Below are positions 13,302 to 28,306 of a DNA stretch of 64,000 nt, piece by piece. The position numbers and the translations under genes are program-made. The notes beneath the pieces are model-generated. The model did no database searches, was not told the origin of the DNA, and was given only the letters and a program-made list of their open reading frames with translations. The number at the start of each line of letters is the position of its first letter. The first letter of the stretch is position 1. Source of the DNA: Thauera propionica (GTDB lineage Bacteria; Pseudomonadota; Gammaproteobacteria; Burkholderiales; Rhodocyclaceae); contig NZ_NOIH01000007.1 in NCBI RefSeq assembly GCF_002245655.1, forward strand, positions 124,001 through 188,000, written 5' to 3'.

Positions 13302-14096
13302 TCACGCCATCGGCGAGGCGTTGCCGAGCGCAGTGGTGTTGAAACCGCCATCGACATACATGACTTCGCCGGTGATGCCGCTGGCGAGATCCGAGCACAT
13401 GAAGGCGGCGGCGTTGCCCACTTCCTCGATCGTGACGTTGCGACGCAGCGGGGCGTTGTGCTCGTTGAAGGACAGCAGCTTGCCGAAGCTGCCAATGCCC
13501 GAGGCGGCCAGGGTCTTGATCGGACCGGCCGAGATGGCGTTGGCGCGCGTGCCTTCGGGACCCAGCGTTACCGCCAGGTAGCGTACGGAGGCTTCGAGGC
13601 TGGCCTTGGCCAGGCCCATGATGTTGTAGTTGGGCATGGTGCGCACCGCGCCCAGGTAGGACAGGGTCAGCAGGGCGCCGTTGCGGCCCTTCATCATCGG
13701 TCGCGCGGCCTTGGCCAGTGCCGGGAAGCTGTAGGCGCTGACCTCCTGCGAGATGCGAAAGGCTTCGCGCGTGAGGCCGTCGAGGAAGTCGCCTTCCAGG
13801 GCCTCGCCCGGGGCGAAGGCGATGGAGTGGACGAGACCGTCGAGGCCGTCCCAGTGTTGACCGAGCTGCTCGAACAGGCCGGTGATCTGCGCGTCATCCT
13901 GGACGTCGAGCGGGAAGAGCAGCGAGCTGCCGAAATCGGCGGCCATCTTGGCAACCCGTTCCTGGAAGCGTTCGTTCTGGTACGTGAAGGCCAGTTCGGC
14001 ACCTTCACGGTGCATGGCCTTGGCGATGCCGTATGCAATGGAACGGTTGCTCAGCAGACCGGTGATCAGAATACGTTTGCCGGCGAGAAAGCCCAT
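13302..14096 (-). CDS. fabI: Enoyl-[acyl-carrier-protein] reductase (NADH) FabI
   Basis: A 264-residue enoyl-ACP reductase that catalyses the last reduction of each fatty-acid elongation cycle. The N-terminal [20 protein letters not shown] is the FabI-specific nucleotide-binding start, and the catalytic Tyr-x6-Lys is seen in [13 protein letters not shown]. The length agrees with E. coli FabI (262). The start at 14096 has GGAG nine bases upstream; the longer reading (13 extra residues) does not match the family. Convergent with ppiD across a bidirectional terminator. Confidence 0.96.
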   Translation of the reverse strand: MGFLAGKRILITGLLSNRSIAYGIAKAMHREGAELAFTYQNERFQERVAKMAADFGSSLLFPLDVQDDAQITGLFEQLGQHWDGLDGLVHSIAFAPGEALEGDFLDGLTREAFRISQEVSAYSFPALAKAARPMMKGRNGALLTLSYLGAVRTMPNYNIMGLAKASLEASVRYLAVTLGPEGTRANAISAGPIKTLAASGIGSFGKLLSFNEHNAPLRRNVTIEEVGNAAAFMCSDLASGITGEVMYVDGGFNTTALGNASPMA

Positions 14097-14327
14097 GGAT
14101 CCAACTCCGAATGACAAGCCGCCAATTATAGCCATAACCCCGATGAAGACAGTGGTGTTCGATGCGGGCGGCGTTGCCCGACGACTCGGCAGTCAAGCCT
14201 GTGAGGGGGTTCGATGACGGCGAGCACGGCCTGACAGCCAGCGATTCGCGTCGTCGCAGGAGTGTCGACAGACGCTGCGAGGTGGGGGAAAACCTGCCAG
14301 AATCGGGGCTGTCCTTGATCTGTCCAC

Positions 14328-16589
14328 TTGCCTGTGCACCGTTTCCCGTCTTCCTGCCGCGCATCGTTGCGTCGACTGTCGCGACATGTCTCCATGGCCG
14401 GGGCGGTCCTGACGACGCTATGGCTGGCGGGATGCTCATCCGGCCTGAACGACCCCTATCCGGCGGCCGAGCGCGGGCAGAACATCTTTTACACCGCGTT
14501 CACCGAACGGCCAAAACACCTGGACCCGGTCCAGTCCTACAGCGAGGATGAGGCGAGCTTCCTCTACCAGATCGTCGAGCCGCCGCTGCAGTACCACTAC
14601 CTGAAACGGCCCTACGTTCTCGAACCCGCCACGGCAGTGGCGTTGCCGAGACTGCGCCGCTACGACCGCAGCGGGCGCGAGTTGCCCGAGTCGGCGGACG
14701 CGTCCCGTGTGGACAAGACCGTTGTCGAGATCCGCATCAAGCCCGGCATCCTCTATCAGCCACATCCGGCCTTCGCCCGCAAGGAAGACGGCACTCCGCG
14801 TTACGTGCCACTCTCACCCGACGACCTGCGCGACGTGCGGGGCATCGGGGACTTCGCGCATGCAGATGCGCGGGAACTCGTGGCGGCGGACTATGTGCAC
14901 CAGATCAAGCGGCTCGCGCATCCGCGCCTGCACTCGCCGATCTTCGAGCTGATGGCGGAGTACCTGCCGGGCCTGAAGGCGCTGCAGGGCGAACTGCTGG
15001 CGGCCCAGGCGCGCGTCGGTGTGGACGGCAATGCGTTCCTCGACCTGGAGGCCTTCGAGTTGCCCGGCGTCGAGATCATCGATCGCCACAGTTACCGCAT
15101 TACGCTGAAAGGCACGTATCCCCAGTTCCTGTACTGGCTGTCGATGCCATTCTTCAGCCCCGTCCCGCCTGAGGCCGATCGCTTCTTCGGGCAGCCGGGC
15201 ATGGCCGAGCGCAACCTGACGCTGGATTGGTGGCCGATCGGGACCGGGCCCTACATGCTGGTTGAGAACAATCCGAATTCGCGCATGGTGCTCGCGCGCA
15301 ACCCCAATTTTCGTGGCGAAGCCTACCCGTGCGAGGGCGAAGCGGGGGATGAAGGTGCCGGACGGCTGGATGATTGTGGCAGGACCATGCCCTTCATCGA
15401 CCGCGTGGTGTTTTCGCGCGAGCGCGAGGGGATCCCTTACTGGAACAAGTTCCTGCAGGGCTATTACGACGCTTCCGGCGTGTCCTCGGACAACTTCGAC
15501 CAGGCCGTGACGCTGACCAGCCAGGGCGAGGTTTCACTGTCCGAGGACATGGAGGCGAAGGGCATCCGCTTGCTGACCTCGGTCTCGCCGTCGATCTTCT
15601 ACCTCGGCTTCAACATGCTTGATCCGCTGGTGGGGGGCGGCCAATCCAGGGCGGAGAAGGAGCGCGCGCGCAAGCTGCGACAGGCCATCTCCGTTGCGCT
15701 GGACATGGAGGAGTTCGTCTCGATCTTCCTGAACGGGCGCGGATTGCCGGGCATGAGCCCCATTCCGCCCGGCATCTTCGGTGCGCGCGAAGGGCGGGAC
15801 GGCATCAATCCCGTCGTCTATGAATGGCGTGGTGGCGAGGCGGACGGCCGAGCGGTGCGGCGAAAGGTCGACGAGGCTCGCCGTCTGCTGGCCGAGGCCG
15901 GCTGGCCGAACGGGCGTCATGCACAGACGGGCGAGCCGCTCATCATCAACCTCGACACCACCCCGGGCGGGCTTGGCGACAAGGCGCGCTCGGACTGGTT
16001 GGCGAAGCAGTTCCGCGAACTGGGCGTGCAGTTCGTCGTGCGCCCGACGGACTTCAACCGTTTCCAGGACAAGGTCCGGAAGGGCAACGCCCAGCTCTTC
16101 TTCTTCGGCTGGAACGCGGACTATCCGGATCCGGAGAACCTGTTGTTCCTGCTGCACGGTCCGCAGGGCAAGGTGAAGTTCAACGGCCAGAACGCCGCCA
16201 ACTACGAGAACCCGGAGTACGACGCGCTGTTCGAGAAGATGAAAGCCATGCCCGATGGTGTCGCGCGCCAGGAAATCATCGACCGCATGGTGGCGATCCT
16301 GCAGCAGGATGCGCCTTGGATCTTCGCCTTCCACCCCAAGGCCTATTCGCTGCAGCACGGCTGGGTGCTGAACCGCAAGCCGGGCTCGATGGTCCGCAAC
16401 AACATGAAGTACCAGCGCATTGACGTCGAGCGCCGCAGCGCCGCACGTGCGGCCTGGAACGAGCCCGTGCTGTGGCCGATCGCACTCGTCGCGCTCCTCC
16501 TGACGGCCTTGGTGGCGCCGGCGATTGTTCATTGGCGCCGGCGCGAAGTCGCCACGGCGACGCCGGGCAATGCCGGGGGCGGGCGCTGA
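14328..16589 (+). CDS. ABC transporter substrate-binding lipoprotein, family 5 (oligopeptide type)
   Basis: A protein of up to 753 residues that delivers peptides or a related solute to the two permeases following it. An arginine-rich N-terminus and hydrophobic stretch end in the lipobox LAGC (Cys36 of the longest form), so it is probably a lipoprotein. The body has family-5 binding-protein features (FTERPKHLDPVQSY, SYRITLKGTYPQF, IGTGPYMLVENNP, FFFGWNADYPDPENLLF). Unusually, the last 40 residues include a hydrophobic helix (about 713-735) and then RRRE, suggesting a second, C-terminal anchor. The start is uncertain: TTG 14328 or GTG 14334 give a credible signal, ATG 14394 a signal that is too short. 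The stop overlaps the next ATG by one base. Confidence 0.87.
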   Translation: MPVHRFPSSCRASLRRLSRHVSMAGAVLTTLWLAGCSSGLNDPYPAAERGQNIFYTAFTERPKHLDPVQSYSEDEASFLYQIVEPPLQYHYLKRPYVLEPATAVALPRLRRYDRSGRELPESADASRVDKTVVEIRIKPGILYQPHPAFARKEDGTPRYVPLSPDDLRDVRGIGDFAHADARELVAADYVHQIKRLAHPRLHSPIFELMAEYLPGLKALQGELLAAQARVGVDGNAFLDLEAFELPGVEIIDRHSYRITLKGTYPQFLYWLSMPFFSPVPPEADRFFGQPGMAERNLTLDWWPIGTGPYMLVENNPNSRMVLARNPNFRGEAYPCEGEAGDEGAGRLDDCGRTMPFIDRVVFSREREGIPYWNKFLQGYYDASGVSSDNFDQAVTLTSQGEVSLSEDMEAKGIRLLTSVSPSIFYLGFNMLDPLVGGGQSRAEKERARKLRQAISVALDMEEFVSIFLNGRGLPGMSPIPPGIFGAREGRDGINPVVYEWRGGEADGRAVRRKVDEARRLLAEAGWPNGRHAQTGEPLIINLDTTPGGLGDKARSDWLAKQFRELGVQFVVRPTDFNRFQDKVRKGNAQLFFFGWNADYPDPENLLFLLHGPQGKVKFNGQNAANYENPEYDALFEKMKAMPDGVARQEIIDRMVAILQQDAPWIFAFHPKAYSLQHGWVLNRKPGSMVRNNMKYQRIDVERRSAARAAWNEPVLWPIALVALLLTALVAPAIVHWRRREVATATPGNAGGGR

Positions 16590-17566
16590 TGCTGGCGTAT
16601 CTCGTTCGCCGCGCGCTGTACGCGATCCCGATCCTGATCGGCGTGAACCTGCTGACTTTCGTGCTGTTCTTCGTCGTCAACTCACCCGACGACATGGCGC
16701 GCATGCAGATTGGCGTCAAGCGTGCCACCCCCGAGGCGATCGAGCGCTGGAAGGCCGAGCGCGGCTACGACAAGCCGATGTTCGTCAATACCGCGGCCGA
16801 AGGCGGTGCGCGATTCACCGACACCATCTTCTTCGACAAGTCGCTGCGCATGTTCGCGCTCGAGTTCGGCCGCGCCGACGACGGCCGCGACATCGGCCAG
16901 GAGATCCGCGACCGAATGGGGCCGTCCCTTGCCATTGCGCTGCCGACCTTCATCCTCAGCCTGTTCGTCTCGATAAGCTTCGCGCTGCTGCTGGTGTTCT
17001 TCCGCGCCACGTACCTCGACTTCTGGGGCGTGGTGCTGTGCGTGGCGATGATGTCGATATCAAGCCTGTTCTACATCATCGGCGGGCAGTGGCTGGTCTC
17101 CAAGATGTGGGCGCTGGTGCCGATCTCGGGCTACGCGCCGGGCCTGGATGCAACACGCTTCCTGATGTTGCCGGTGCTGATCAGCGTGGTCGCCGGCATC
17201 GGTTCGAGCGCGCGCTGGTATCGCACCATCTTCCTCGAGGAGATCTCGAAGGACTACGTGCGCACCGCACGCGCCAAGGGACTGTCCGAGCTTGCGGTGC
17301 TGTTCCGCCACGTGCTGCGCAACGCGCTGATCCCGATCCTGACCGGGGTGGTGGTGGTGATCCCGCTGCTCTTCATGGGCAGCCTGCTGGTCGAGTCCTT
17401 CTTCGCCATTCCGGGGCTCGGCAGCTACACGATCGACGCGATCAATGCGCAGGATTTTTCCGTCGTGCGGGCGATGGTCTTCATTGGTTCGCTCCTCTAC
17501 ATCATCGGCCTGATCCTGACCGACATCTCCTACACGCTGGTTGACCCGCGGGTGAGGCTGGAATGA
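16589..17566 (+). CDS. ABC transporter permease (DppB/YejB-like)
   Basis: A 325-residue inner-membrane permease of the peptide/nickel class. It begins with a helix (LVRRALYAIPILIGVNLLTFVLFFVV), carries a periplasmic segment with the family's ERWKAERGYDKP element (about residues 51-62), and later has five helices with the EAA-type coupling loop (YVRTARAKGLSELAVLFRHVLRNALIP). The start overlaps the upstream stop (TGATG) and its own stop overlaps the next start (ATGA), so translation is coupled. It should form a heterodimer with the next permease. Confidence 0.92.
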   Translation: MLAYLVRRALYAIPILIGVNLLTFVLFFVVNSPDDMARMQIGVKRATPEAIERWKAERGYDKPMFVNTAAEGGARFTDTIFFDKSLRMFALEFGRADDGRDIGQEIRDRMGPSLAIALPTFILSLFVSISFALLLVFFRATYLDFWGVVLCVAMMSISSLFYIIGGQWLVSKMWALVPISGYAPGLDATRFLMLPVLISVVAGIGSSARWYRTIFLEEISKDYVRTARAKGLSELAVLFRHVLRNALIPILTGVVVVIPLLFMGSLLVESFFAIPGLGSYTIDAINAQDFSVVRAMVFIGSLLYIIGLILTDISYTLVDPRVRLE

Positions 17567-18999
17567 GCGCGCCGATGGGTTTCCAGCCGGTGCTGTTGTG
17601 GACCGACCTGCTGCTGTTCGCGCTGCTTGCGACGGCGCTGGCGGCGGTGTTCTACGTGCGCGCCAACGAGCCCTTGCGCGAGGCCTGGCGCAAGGTTGGC
17701 CGGCGTCCGACAGGCATGGCGGCTGCGACGATCCTGCTCGCCTTCGTCGCTGTCGGCGTGCTCGACAGTCTGCACTACCGGCCCTTGTTGCCCCCGGTCG
17801 AGGCGCCTTCGGGGAGCGTGGCGGACCAGGGACAGCCGCGATACTCGACCGAAGTCCTGTCAGTGCTCGATGCAGCGCTTGAGCCGCTGCGGCTTCAGAC
17901 GGAGAAGACCTATTCCGCCCCCTTCGCCTGGCAGCTCTACCAGCGCGAGACGATGGAACTGCCCGAGGGTGGGCAGGTAAGAGGCTATCCGCGCCTCTTG
18001 CACGGCGCCTCCCATCTTGGCGACCCGGTTGCGGAGAAGGGCGCCGACGTGGCGCGCCGCGCGCTCGCCAGCGTCGGACAGGCCGTGCTCGCCTGGCTTG
18101 CGGCCTTTGTCGTGCTCGCCACGCTCGTCTGGCGCGGCAGCGGTCTGGGCTGGGGCGAGATTGCAGCGGCAATGCTGGCCGGACGTACGGTGCTGGCCTG
18201 GCGGGCGGCGCTCGTCACGCTTGGCATCATCTTGGTGATCGTCGCCATCTGCATCGAGCTTGCGCCGCTCTACCACGTGCTCGGCACCGACAAGGTTGGG
18301 CAGGATGTGCTCTACCTGGCGCTGAAGAGTGTTCGCACCGCGCTCGTCATCGGCACGATCACGACCCTGGTGATGATGCCGTTCGCCATCGCGCTGGGCA
18401 TTGCCGCGGGCTATCTCGGCGGCTGGGTGGATGACGCCGTGCAGTACCTCTACACCGTGCTGAATGCGATTCCCGGCGTCCTGCTGATCGCGGCTGCGGT
18501 ACTGATGATGCAGGTAGTGATCGATACCCATCCGCAGTGGTTCGACACTGCTGCCGAGCGCTCGGATGCGCGTCTGCTGGCGCTGTGTTTCATCCTCGGC
18601 ATCACGAGCTGGACGGGGCTCGCGCGGCTGCTGCGCGGTGAAACGCTGAAGCTGCGCGAACTGGAGTACGTTCAGGCGGCGCGTGCCTTCGGCGTGAGGA
18701 CGCCTGCGATCCTGCGTCGCCACATCCTGCCCAACGTGATGCACATCGTGATGATCGCGCTGGTGATGGACTTTTCCGGCCTGGTGCTGGCCGAGGCGGT
18801 GTTGTCCTACGTCGGCATCGGTGTGGACCCGACCACGATCAGCTTCGGCACGATGATCAACATGGCGCGCGCCGAACTTGCGCGGGAACCGATGGTCTGG
18901 TGGTCGTTGGCGGCAGCGTTCGCATTCATGTTCGTGCTGGTGCTCGCCGCCAATCTGTTCGCGGACGTAGTGCGCGACGCGTTCGATCCCAGAAGATAG
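17563..18999 (+). CDS. ABC transporter permease (DppC/YejE-like) with extended N-terminal region
   Basis: A 478-residue partner permease, longer than the usual 300 or so. The C-terminal half (from about residue 225) is the standard permease core with [16 protein letters not shown] and an EAA loop ([24 protein letters not shown]). The N-terminal part holds about three extra helices (near 14-33, 47-65 and 165-190) and a periplasmic insertion rich in Pro/Gln/Tyr (about 70-150). No ATP-binding subunit gene follows; the next gene is selO after five bases. The ATPase must be encoded elsewhere or shared with another importer. Confidence 0.9.
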   Translation: MSAPMGFQPVLLWTDLLLFALLATALAAVFYVRANEPLREAWRKVGRRPTGMAAATILLAFVAVGVLDSLHYRPLLPPVEAPSGSVADQGQPRYSTEVLSVLDAALEPLRLQTEKTYSAPFAWQLYQRETMELPEGGQVRGYPRLLHGASHLGDPVAEKGADVARRALASVGQAVLAWLAAFVVLATLVWRGSGLGWGEIAAAMLAGRTVLAWRAALVTLGIILVIVAICIELAPLYHVLGTDKVGQDVLYLALKSVRTALVIGTITTLVMMPFAIALGIAAGYLGGWVDDAVQYLYTVLNAIPGVLLIAAAVLMMQVVIDTHPQWFDTAAERSDARLLALCFILGITSWTGLARLLRGETLKLRELEYVQAARAFGVRTPAILRRHILPNVMHIVMIALVMDFSGLVLAEAVLSYVGIGVDPTTISFGTMINMARAELAREPMVWWSLAAAFAFMFVLVLAANLFADVVRDAFDPRR

Positions 19000-19004
19000 A
19001 CCCC

Positions 19005-20594
<1,590 letters not shown>

Positions 20595-20598
20595 GCGC

Positions 20599-21045
20599 TC
20601 ATACCTTCACGCGCATCAGGCGCTGCTTCTCGCGCTCCCAGTCCTTCTTCTTCTCGTCCTCGCGCTTGTCGTGCAGCTTCTTGCCCTTGGCGAGGCCGAT
20701 CTCGAGCTTGATCCGGCCCTTCACGAAATGCAGGTCGAGCGGAACCAGAGTGTAGCCGGCGCGTTCCACCTTGCCGATCAGGCGGGCGATTTCCTTCTTG
20801 TGCAACAACAGCTTGCGCGTGCGCACAGGATCATGGCGGACGTGACTGGATGCGGTGGTGAGCGGCGTGATGTGCATGCCGAAGAGGAAGATCTCCTCGT
20901 TGCGGATGATCACGTAGGATTCCTTGATGTTCGCGCGCCCGGCCCGGATCGCCTTCACCTCCCAGCCCTCGAGGACCATGCCGGCTTCGTGCTTTTCCTC
21001 GATGAAGAAGTCGTGGAGGGCTTTGCGGTTTTCGATGATGCTCAT
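20599..21045 (-). CDS. smpB: SsrA-binding protein SmpB
   Basis: A 148-residue basic protein that binds tmRNA and brings it to stalled ribosomes. The conserved core is seen in [59 protein letters not shown] and the basic tail [19 protein letters not shown]. The start at MSIIENRKA matches the family; an upstream in-frame ATG adds 21 low-complexity residues and is rejected. It is transcribed away from ratA, an arrangement common in betaproteobacteria. Confidence 0.97.
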   Translation of the reverse strand: MSIIENRKALHDFFIEEKHEAGMVLEGWEVKAIRAGRANIKESYVIIRNEEIFLFGMHITPLTTASSHVRHDPVRTRKLLLHKKEIARLIGKVERAGYTLVPLDLHFVKGRIKLEIGLAKGKKLHDKREDEKKKDWEREKQRLMRVKV

Positions 21046-21180
21046 GTCTTGAAGATCCTTCGGCGCTGCAGGGCGAGGTCGCCGCGCGGCAAACGGGGGT
21101 GCCCGCATGCGGTAGAATCGCGCATTTTAACAGCACGGCACCGGCGTCGTTCCGGGTCGCGCACCGCCTCCGTTTTTTTC

Positions 21181-21618
21181 ATGGCCGACGTCAAAAAGCT
21201 GGTTCTGATCGAGTTCACCCCCGAGCAGATGTTCGAGTTGGTCGATCGCTGCGAGGACTACCCCCAGTTCCTGCCGTGGTGCGGCGGCAGCGAGGTTCAT
21301 ACGCGTACCGACACGGTCACCGCGGCCACGATCCACATCAACTACCACGGCATCAAGGCGCACTTCAGCACCGAGAACGAAAAGCGCCGGCCCAACGAGA
21401 TGAAGCTGCGACTGACCGACGGGCCGTTCACGCATCTGGATGGTCACTGGCTGTTCACCGCGCTTGGCGAAACGGCATGCAAGGTCGAGTTCAGCCTGCA
21501 CTACCAGTTTTCGAGCAAGTTGCTGGAGAAGGTGCTGGGGCCGGTGTTCAATCACATCGCCAACACCTTCGTCGATTCCTTCGTGAAGCGTGCCGGGCAG
21601 GTCTACGCAAAGGGCTGA
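21181..21618 (+). CDS. ratA: RatA/Coq10-like START-domain protein
   Basis: A 145-residue polyketide-cyclase/START-fold protein ([64 protein letters not shown]). E. coli RatA was described as inhibiting 70S assembly, and homologues act as ubiquinone chaperones (Coq10); which applies here cannot be told from sequence. The gene next to it is rnfH, three bases away, and smpB diverges, which is the usual bacterial context. Confidence 0.9.
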   Translation: MADVKKLVLIEFTPEQMFELVDRCEDYPQFLPWCGGSEVHTRTDTVTAATIHINYHGIKAHFSTENEKRRPNEMKLRLTDGPFTHLDGHWLFTALGETACKVEFSLHYQFSSKLLEKVLGPVFNHIANTFVDSFVKRAGQVYAKG

Positions 21619-21620
21619 AG

Positions 21621-21950
21621 ATGGCTGAGTCGATCAGGGTGGAAGTAGTCTATGCGCTGCCGCAGCGTCAGGAGCTTGTGCAGGTGAGCTTGCCGGAGGG
21701 AGCGACCGTCCGTCAGGCGATCGAGGCTTCGGGCCTGCTACAGAAGTATCCTGACATCGAACTGGATGGGCGCAACAAGCTCGGCATCTTCGCCAAGCTC
21801 ACCAAGGGCGACGCGACGCTGCGCGATCGTGACCGGGTGGAGATTTATCGGCCGCTGATTGCCGACCCGAAGGCCGTCCGCAAGAAGCGCGCTGACGAGG
21901 GCAAGGTCATGAAGAAGGGCGGAGGGCCGGCTGAAGAGTCGGCTGCCTGA
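21621..21950 (+). CDS. rnfH: RnfH family protein (UPF0125)
   Basis: A 109-residue beta-grasp protein of the RnfH family ([69 protein letters not shown]). The Lys-rich tail is typical. Its biochemical role is not established. It follows ratA by two bases and is surely co-transcribed. Confidence 0.92.
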   Translation: MAESIRVEVVYALPQRQELVQVSLPEGATVRQAIEASGLLQKYPDIELDGRNKLGIFAKLTKGDATLRDRDRVEIYRPLIADPKAVRKKRADEGKVMKKGGGPAEESAA

Positions 21951-22029
21951 GAGTCTGCTGCCTGGGTCGGTCGCTGCAGGCGGGCCCTCGCGTTTGAGGC
22001 GGGGCCGCCCGTCGGTGCATCGCTGACGA

Positions 22030-24076
<2,047 letters not shown>

Positions 24077-24097
24077 TCGAACCGTTCCGGCATCCGC

Positions 24098-24128
24098 AGG
24101 CGGCTGAGAAGCCGCCTTTCCTTTTTTT
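24098..24128 (+). terminator. Rho-independent terminator or attenuator between guaB and guaA
   Basis: GGCGGC (24099-24104), loop TGAGAA, GCCGCC (24111-24116), then TTTCCTTTTTTT. It lies inside an otherwise co-directional gene pair and would lower guaA expression relative to guaB unless read through. Confidence 0.75.
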
Positions 24129-24149
24129 GACGCTCGAGACACTCGCGCC

Positions 24150-25715
<1,566 letters not shown>

Positions 25716-25760
25716 TCTTCACCCGGGTCATTTGATCACCGTCGTCGCTTCAATCCACGA

Positions 25761-25807
25761 ATCGCTGCTCTGTGCGCCTTCATCGGCGCCGGGCAGCGAT
25801 TTTTTTG
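25761..25807 (+). terminator. Rho-independent terminator of guaA
   Basis: ATCGCTGC (25761-25768) pairs with GCAGCGAT (25793-25800), with an inner GCGCC/GGCGC stem around the loop TTCATC, followed by seven T. Confidence 0.85.
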
Positions 25808-25934
25808 CGTCCATCGCACTCAGGGGCGGAGAGCTCGGGAACGGACAGACAGGACTTCCTGTCAATAGGCGCCGGAATCGTGTCGTCCATACACCAAAAA
25901 GATCCTTTCCCCAGCCCCGACAATCGACAAGATC

Positions 25935-27605
25935 ATGCGCGCAATCCGCGATCGCCAATCACCGTTTCGCTCCTCTGATCTGCTTGCTTTCGCGATGGTG
26001 TTCACCATCGTCCTCTGCACGCTGATCCCCGCGCATGACTTGCGCCGCCTCACCCAGATAATGGTGTTGGCACTGCCGCCAATGTGCCTCCTGCTATGGC
26101 GTATCGAGGCACAGCGCATGCGCCGGCTGCGCGCACTGTTCGTCGGGTTGTGGGCCGGGATCTTCATGGTCGACGGCGCTGTCAGGGCCTATCTCACGCG
26201 CACCTACCAGGCTTCAGCCGACAGTGCGCTCGTGCTGAGCGCAGTCGCCAATACGGGCGCGGGCGAGAGCATCGAATATCTTTCGATGTACTGGCCAGCG
26301 ATGCTGCCGTGGGCCGCAGTCCTGCTGGCGGGCTGTCTTGCTCTGGCCTGGGTGCTTCGGCGCACGATTGTCGTCCCCGTTCGGACAGAGGAGCCGCGCG
26401 CGATTGAAGCGACGAGGCCCCGCCTGCGCCGATGGTCGGTCCTGCTGCTCTGTGCGGTTCTTTTCATCGGTGCAATTGCCTATGCGCTCAAGCCATGGCG
26501 GCGGCTGCATCCGCTGATCTTCTGGCCCGACTGGCTGGCTTCAGTGCAGGAACTGCGTAACGAATGGGCGGATCAGGACGAACTCCGGCTCCGTACGTTT
26601 GAGCGCGCGGAGAGCCTCCGACCCACGCTCCTGTCGGAGGGACCGTCGACCGTCGTTGTCGTGATCTCGGACAGCGTCAATCGCGACAACCTCGGGCTTT
26701 ATGGCTACGCGCGGGCGACCACGCCGCGGCTCGAGCGACTGCGCGACGAGCTAGGCGACAGCTTTCTGGTTCTGAGGCATGCGTGGTCGGTGGATGCCGG
26801 CACCCTCGCATCCTTGCGGAACCTGTTCTGGTTCGGCGCCCCCAGCGCGCCGGAACCGATGCACGTGCTTGCCCTGGCCCGCGCTGCTGGCTACCACATC
26901 ACCTGGATCAGCAATCACGACGACATCGCCATTGATCAGTCACACGCCGCCTTCGCAGACCGCATCGAGAGGTTGAGCCGCACGCGTGGCCGCGCCAACC
27001 GTTCGGCCGACATCGACACGCTGAAGCCACTGCAGATCGCGCTTGCCGATCCGCAGCCGCGCAAACTCATCATCGTTCATCTGATGGGCGCGCATCCGCA
27101 CTACAGCTTTCGCTATCCGAAGGGGGGCAATCCGTTCGACGATGGATTCGACGTGGTCGAGCGCGAGCTCGAACAGGAGGGAAGACCGTTCTGGCTGCAG
27201 ATGCTGCGGGACGAGTACGACGCCGCGCTCCTGCATCACGATACGGTTCTGGCTGAGTCCCTGGAGTTGTTGCGAGAGGCGCCCGGCTCGGACGACTACC
27301 GCGCCTGGCTCTATCTGTCCGATCACGGGCAAGAGGTCGGACATGACGCCAACCATGCGGGGCACAGCTCGCACACCGTTGCCGGTTTTCGCATTCCGGC
27401 GATTGTCTGGCAGAACCAGGTCCGCAGCACCTTGCCGGTGGATGTAACCCGCCGTCCTTTCCGCGTTGACTGGACCGGATGGACGCTTGCGCACCTCCTC
27501 GACATTCGCTGGCAGGGCTACGATCCGGGCCGCGACGTATTGGATGGCGCCTACCGCTGGACCAATCCGCAACTTCCGGTGAGCGTGGCCTCGTTCGAGA
27601 GCTGA
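25935..27605 (+). CDS. Phosphoethanolamine-transferase-like membrane sulfatase-fold protein
   Basis: A 556-residue inner-membrane protein with about five N-terminal helices (near 17-32, 41-57, 66-82, 119-140, 166-184) and a large periplasmic alkaline-phosphatase-fold domain, the plan of EptA-type lipid A phosphoethanolamine transferases. Where EptA has GETxR before the LxGYxRxTxP element, this protein has SDSVNRDNLGLYGYARATTP, so Asp246-Ser247 replace Glu-Thr and Ser247 would be the nucleophile. The second metal motif YLSDHGQEVGHD and HAGHSSHTVAG are present. The substrate is unknown: lipid A, another glycan, or a glycolipid. No clear ribosome-binding site is visible before the ATG. It stands alone downstream of the guaA terminator. 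Confidence 0.78.
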   Translation: MRAIRDRQSPFRSSDLLAFAMVFTIVLCTLIPAHDLRRLTQIMVLALPPMCLLLWRIEAQRMRRLRALFVGLWAGIFMVDGAVRAYLTRTYQASADSALVLSAVANTGAGESIEYLSMYWPAMLPWAAVLLAGCLALAWVLRRTIVVPVRTEEPRAIEATRPRLRRWSVLLLCAVLFIGAIAYALKPWRRLHPLIFWPDWLASVQELRNEWADQDELRLRTFERAESLRPTLLSEGPSTVVVVISDSVNRDNLGLYGYARATTPRLERLRDELGDSFLVLRHAWSVDAGTLASLRNLFWFGAPSAPEPMHVLALARAAGYHITWISNHDDIAIDQSHAAFADRIERLSRTRGRANRSADIDTLKPLQIALADPQPRKLIIVHLMGAHPHYSFRYPKGGNPFDDGFDVVERELEQEGRPFWLQMLRDEYDAALLHHDTVLAESLELLREAPGSDDYRAWLYLSDHGQEVGHDANHAGHSSHTVAGFRIPAIVWQNQVRSTLPVDVTRRPFRVDWTGWTLAHLLDIRWQGYDPGRDVLDGAYRWTNPQLPVSVASFES

Positions 27606-27611
27606 GCGGGC

Positions 27612-27633
27612 GGAGCGCCGTTTTTGGTGCTCC
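27612..27633. terminator. Hairpin between two convergent genes
   Basis: GGAGCGCC (27612-27619) pairs with GGTGCTCC (27626-27633), with one G-T pair and the loop GTTTTT. It could end the convergent transcripts, although the U-run lies in the loop and not after the stem. Confidence 0.35.
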
Positions 27634-27655
27634 TGCTGCCCAAACCACTCCTCGT

Positions 27656-28288
27656 TCAGAACCCGAAATACCGGTCCGGCCGGTGATTCACCGCGATCAC
27701 GAAGTTCAGCGCAACCGCACTGAGCACGGACAGCAGCACCTTGTCCGGGGCCAGCACCAGCAGCGCGAGGCCCAGGATCAGCACGTCGGCGATCATCTGC
27801 ACGGTGCCGGCGCGCCATCCGCGCGTCTTCTGCAGGTAGAGCGCCATCACGCCAAGGCCGCCGAGGCTGGCGCCGTGGCGGATCAGGATCAGGATGCCGA
27901 TGCCCGCGAGCAGCCCGGCGATGACGGCGGAGAAGACCGGATCGACCTGCTCGAAACGCACCAGTGTCGGCACGAACTCCGCGAGCAGCGAAAGCAATCC
28001 GACCGCGGCGAAGGACTTCAGCGTGAATACCTTGCCCATCGCCAGCCACGCGAAGACATAGAAGGGCAGGTTGATGACGAACAGCACGGCACCCAGCGGC
28101 CAATGTCCGAGGTAATGCACGAGGAAGGACAGACCGGTGATTCCGCCGGTGAGCAGGCGGGTTTCACGGAAGAAGCACAGCGAAAGTGCTACGAAGAGAC
28201 AGCCGACGAACAAGGCCTGCAGGTCTTCGGACGGCGTATGGCGGACCGCCGCCGGATTTGGGGTCTGGATCTGGGGTTGCGGGCGCAT
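27656..28288 (-). CDS. YitT family membrane protein
   Basis: A 210-residue multi-helix membrane protein with the YitT (DUF161) pattern: LQALFVGCLFVALSLCFF, then GGITGLSFLVHYL, FVINLPFYVFAWLAMG, and the conserved RHGASLGGLGVMALYLQ near residue 140. Five to six helices are apparent. Its role is unknown in this family. It starts 18 bases after glgP and may be a distal member of the glycogen operon, though a link to glycogen is not implied by the family. A TTG three codons upstream is an alternative start. Confidence 0.85.
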   Translation of the reverse strand: MRPQPQIQTPNPAAVRHTPSEDLQALFVGCLFVALSLCFFRETRLLTGGITGLSFLVHYLGHWPLGAVLFVINLPFYVFAWLAMGKVFTLKSFAAVGLLSLLAEFVPTLVRFEQVDPVFSAVIAGLLAGIGILILIRHGASLGGLGVMALYLQKTRGWRAGTVQMIADVLILGLALLVLAPDKVLLSVLSAVALNFVIAVNHRPDRYFGF

Positions 28289-28306
28289 CGTTAGCAAACA
28301 GGTCGG

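Noticed and set aside
21181-21950. RatA-RnfH as a toxin-antitoxin pair
   Set aside because: Despite the name, the pair is a conserved housekeeping block next to smpB, and neither protein has features of an antitoxin.
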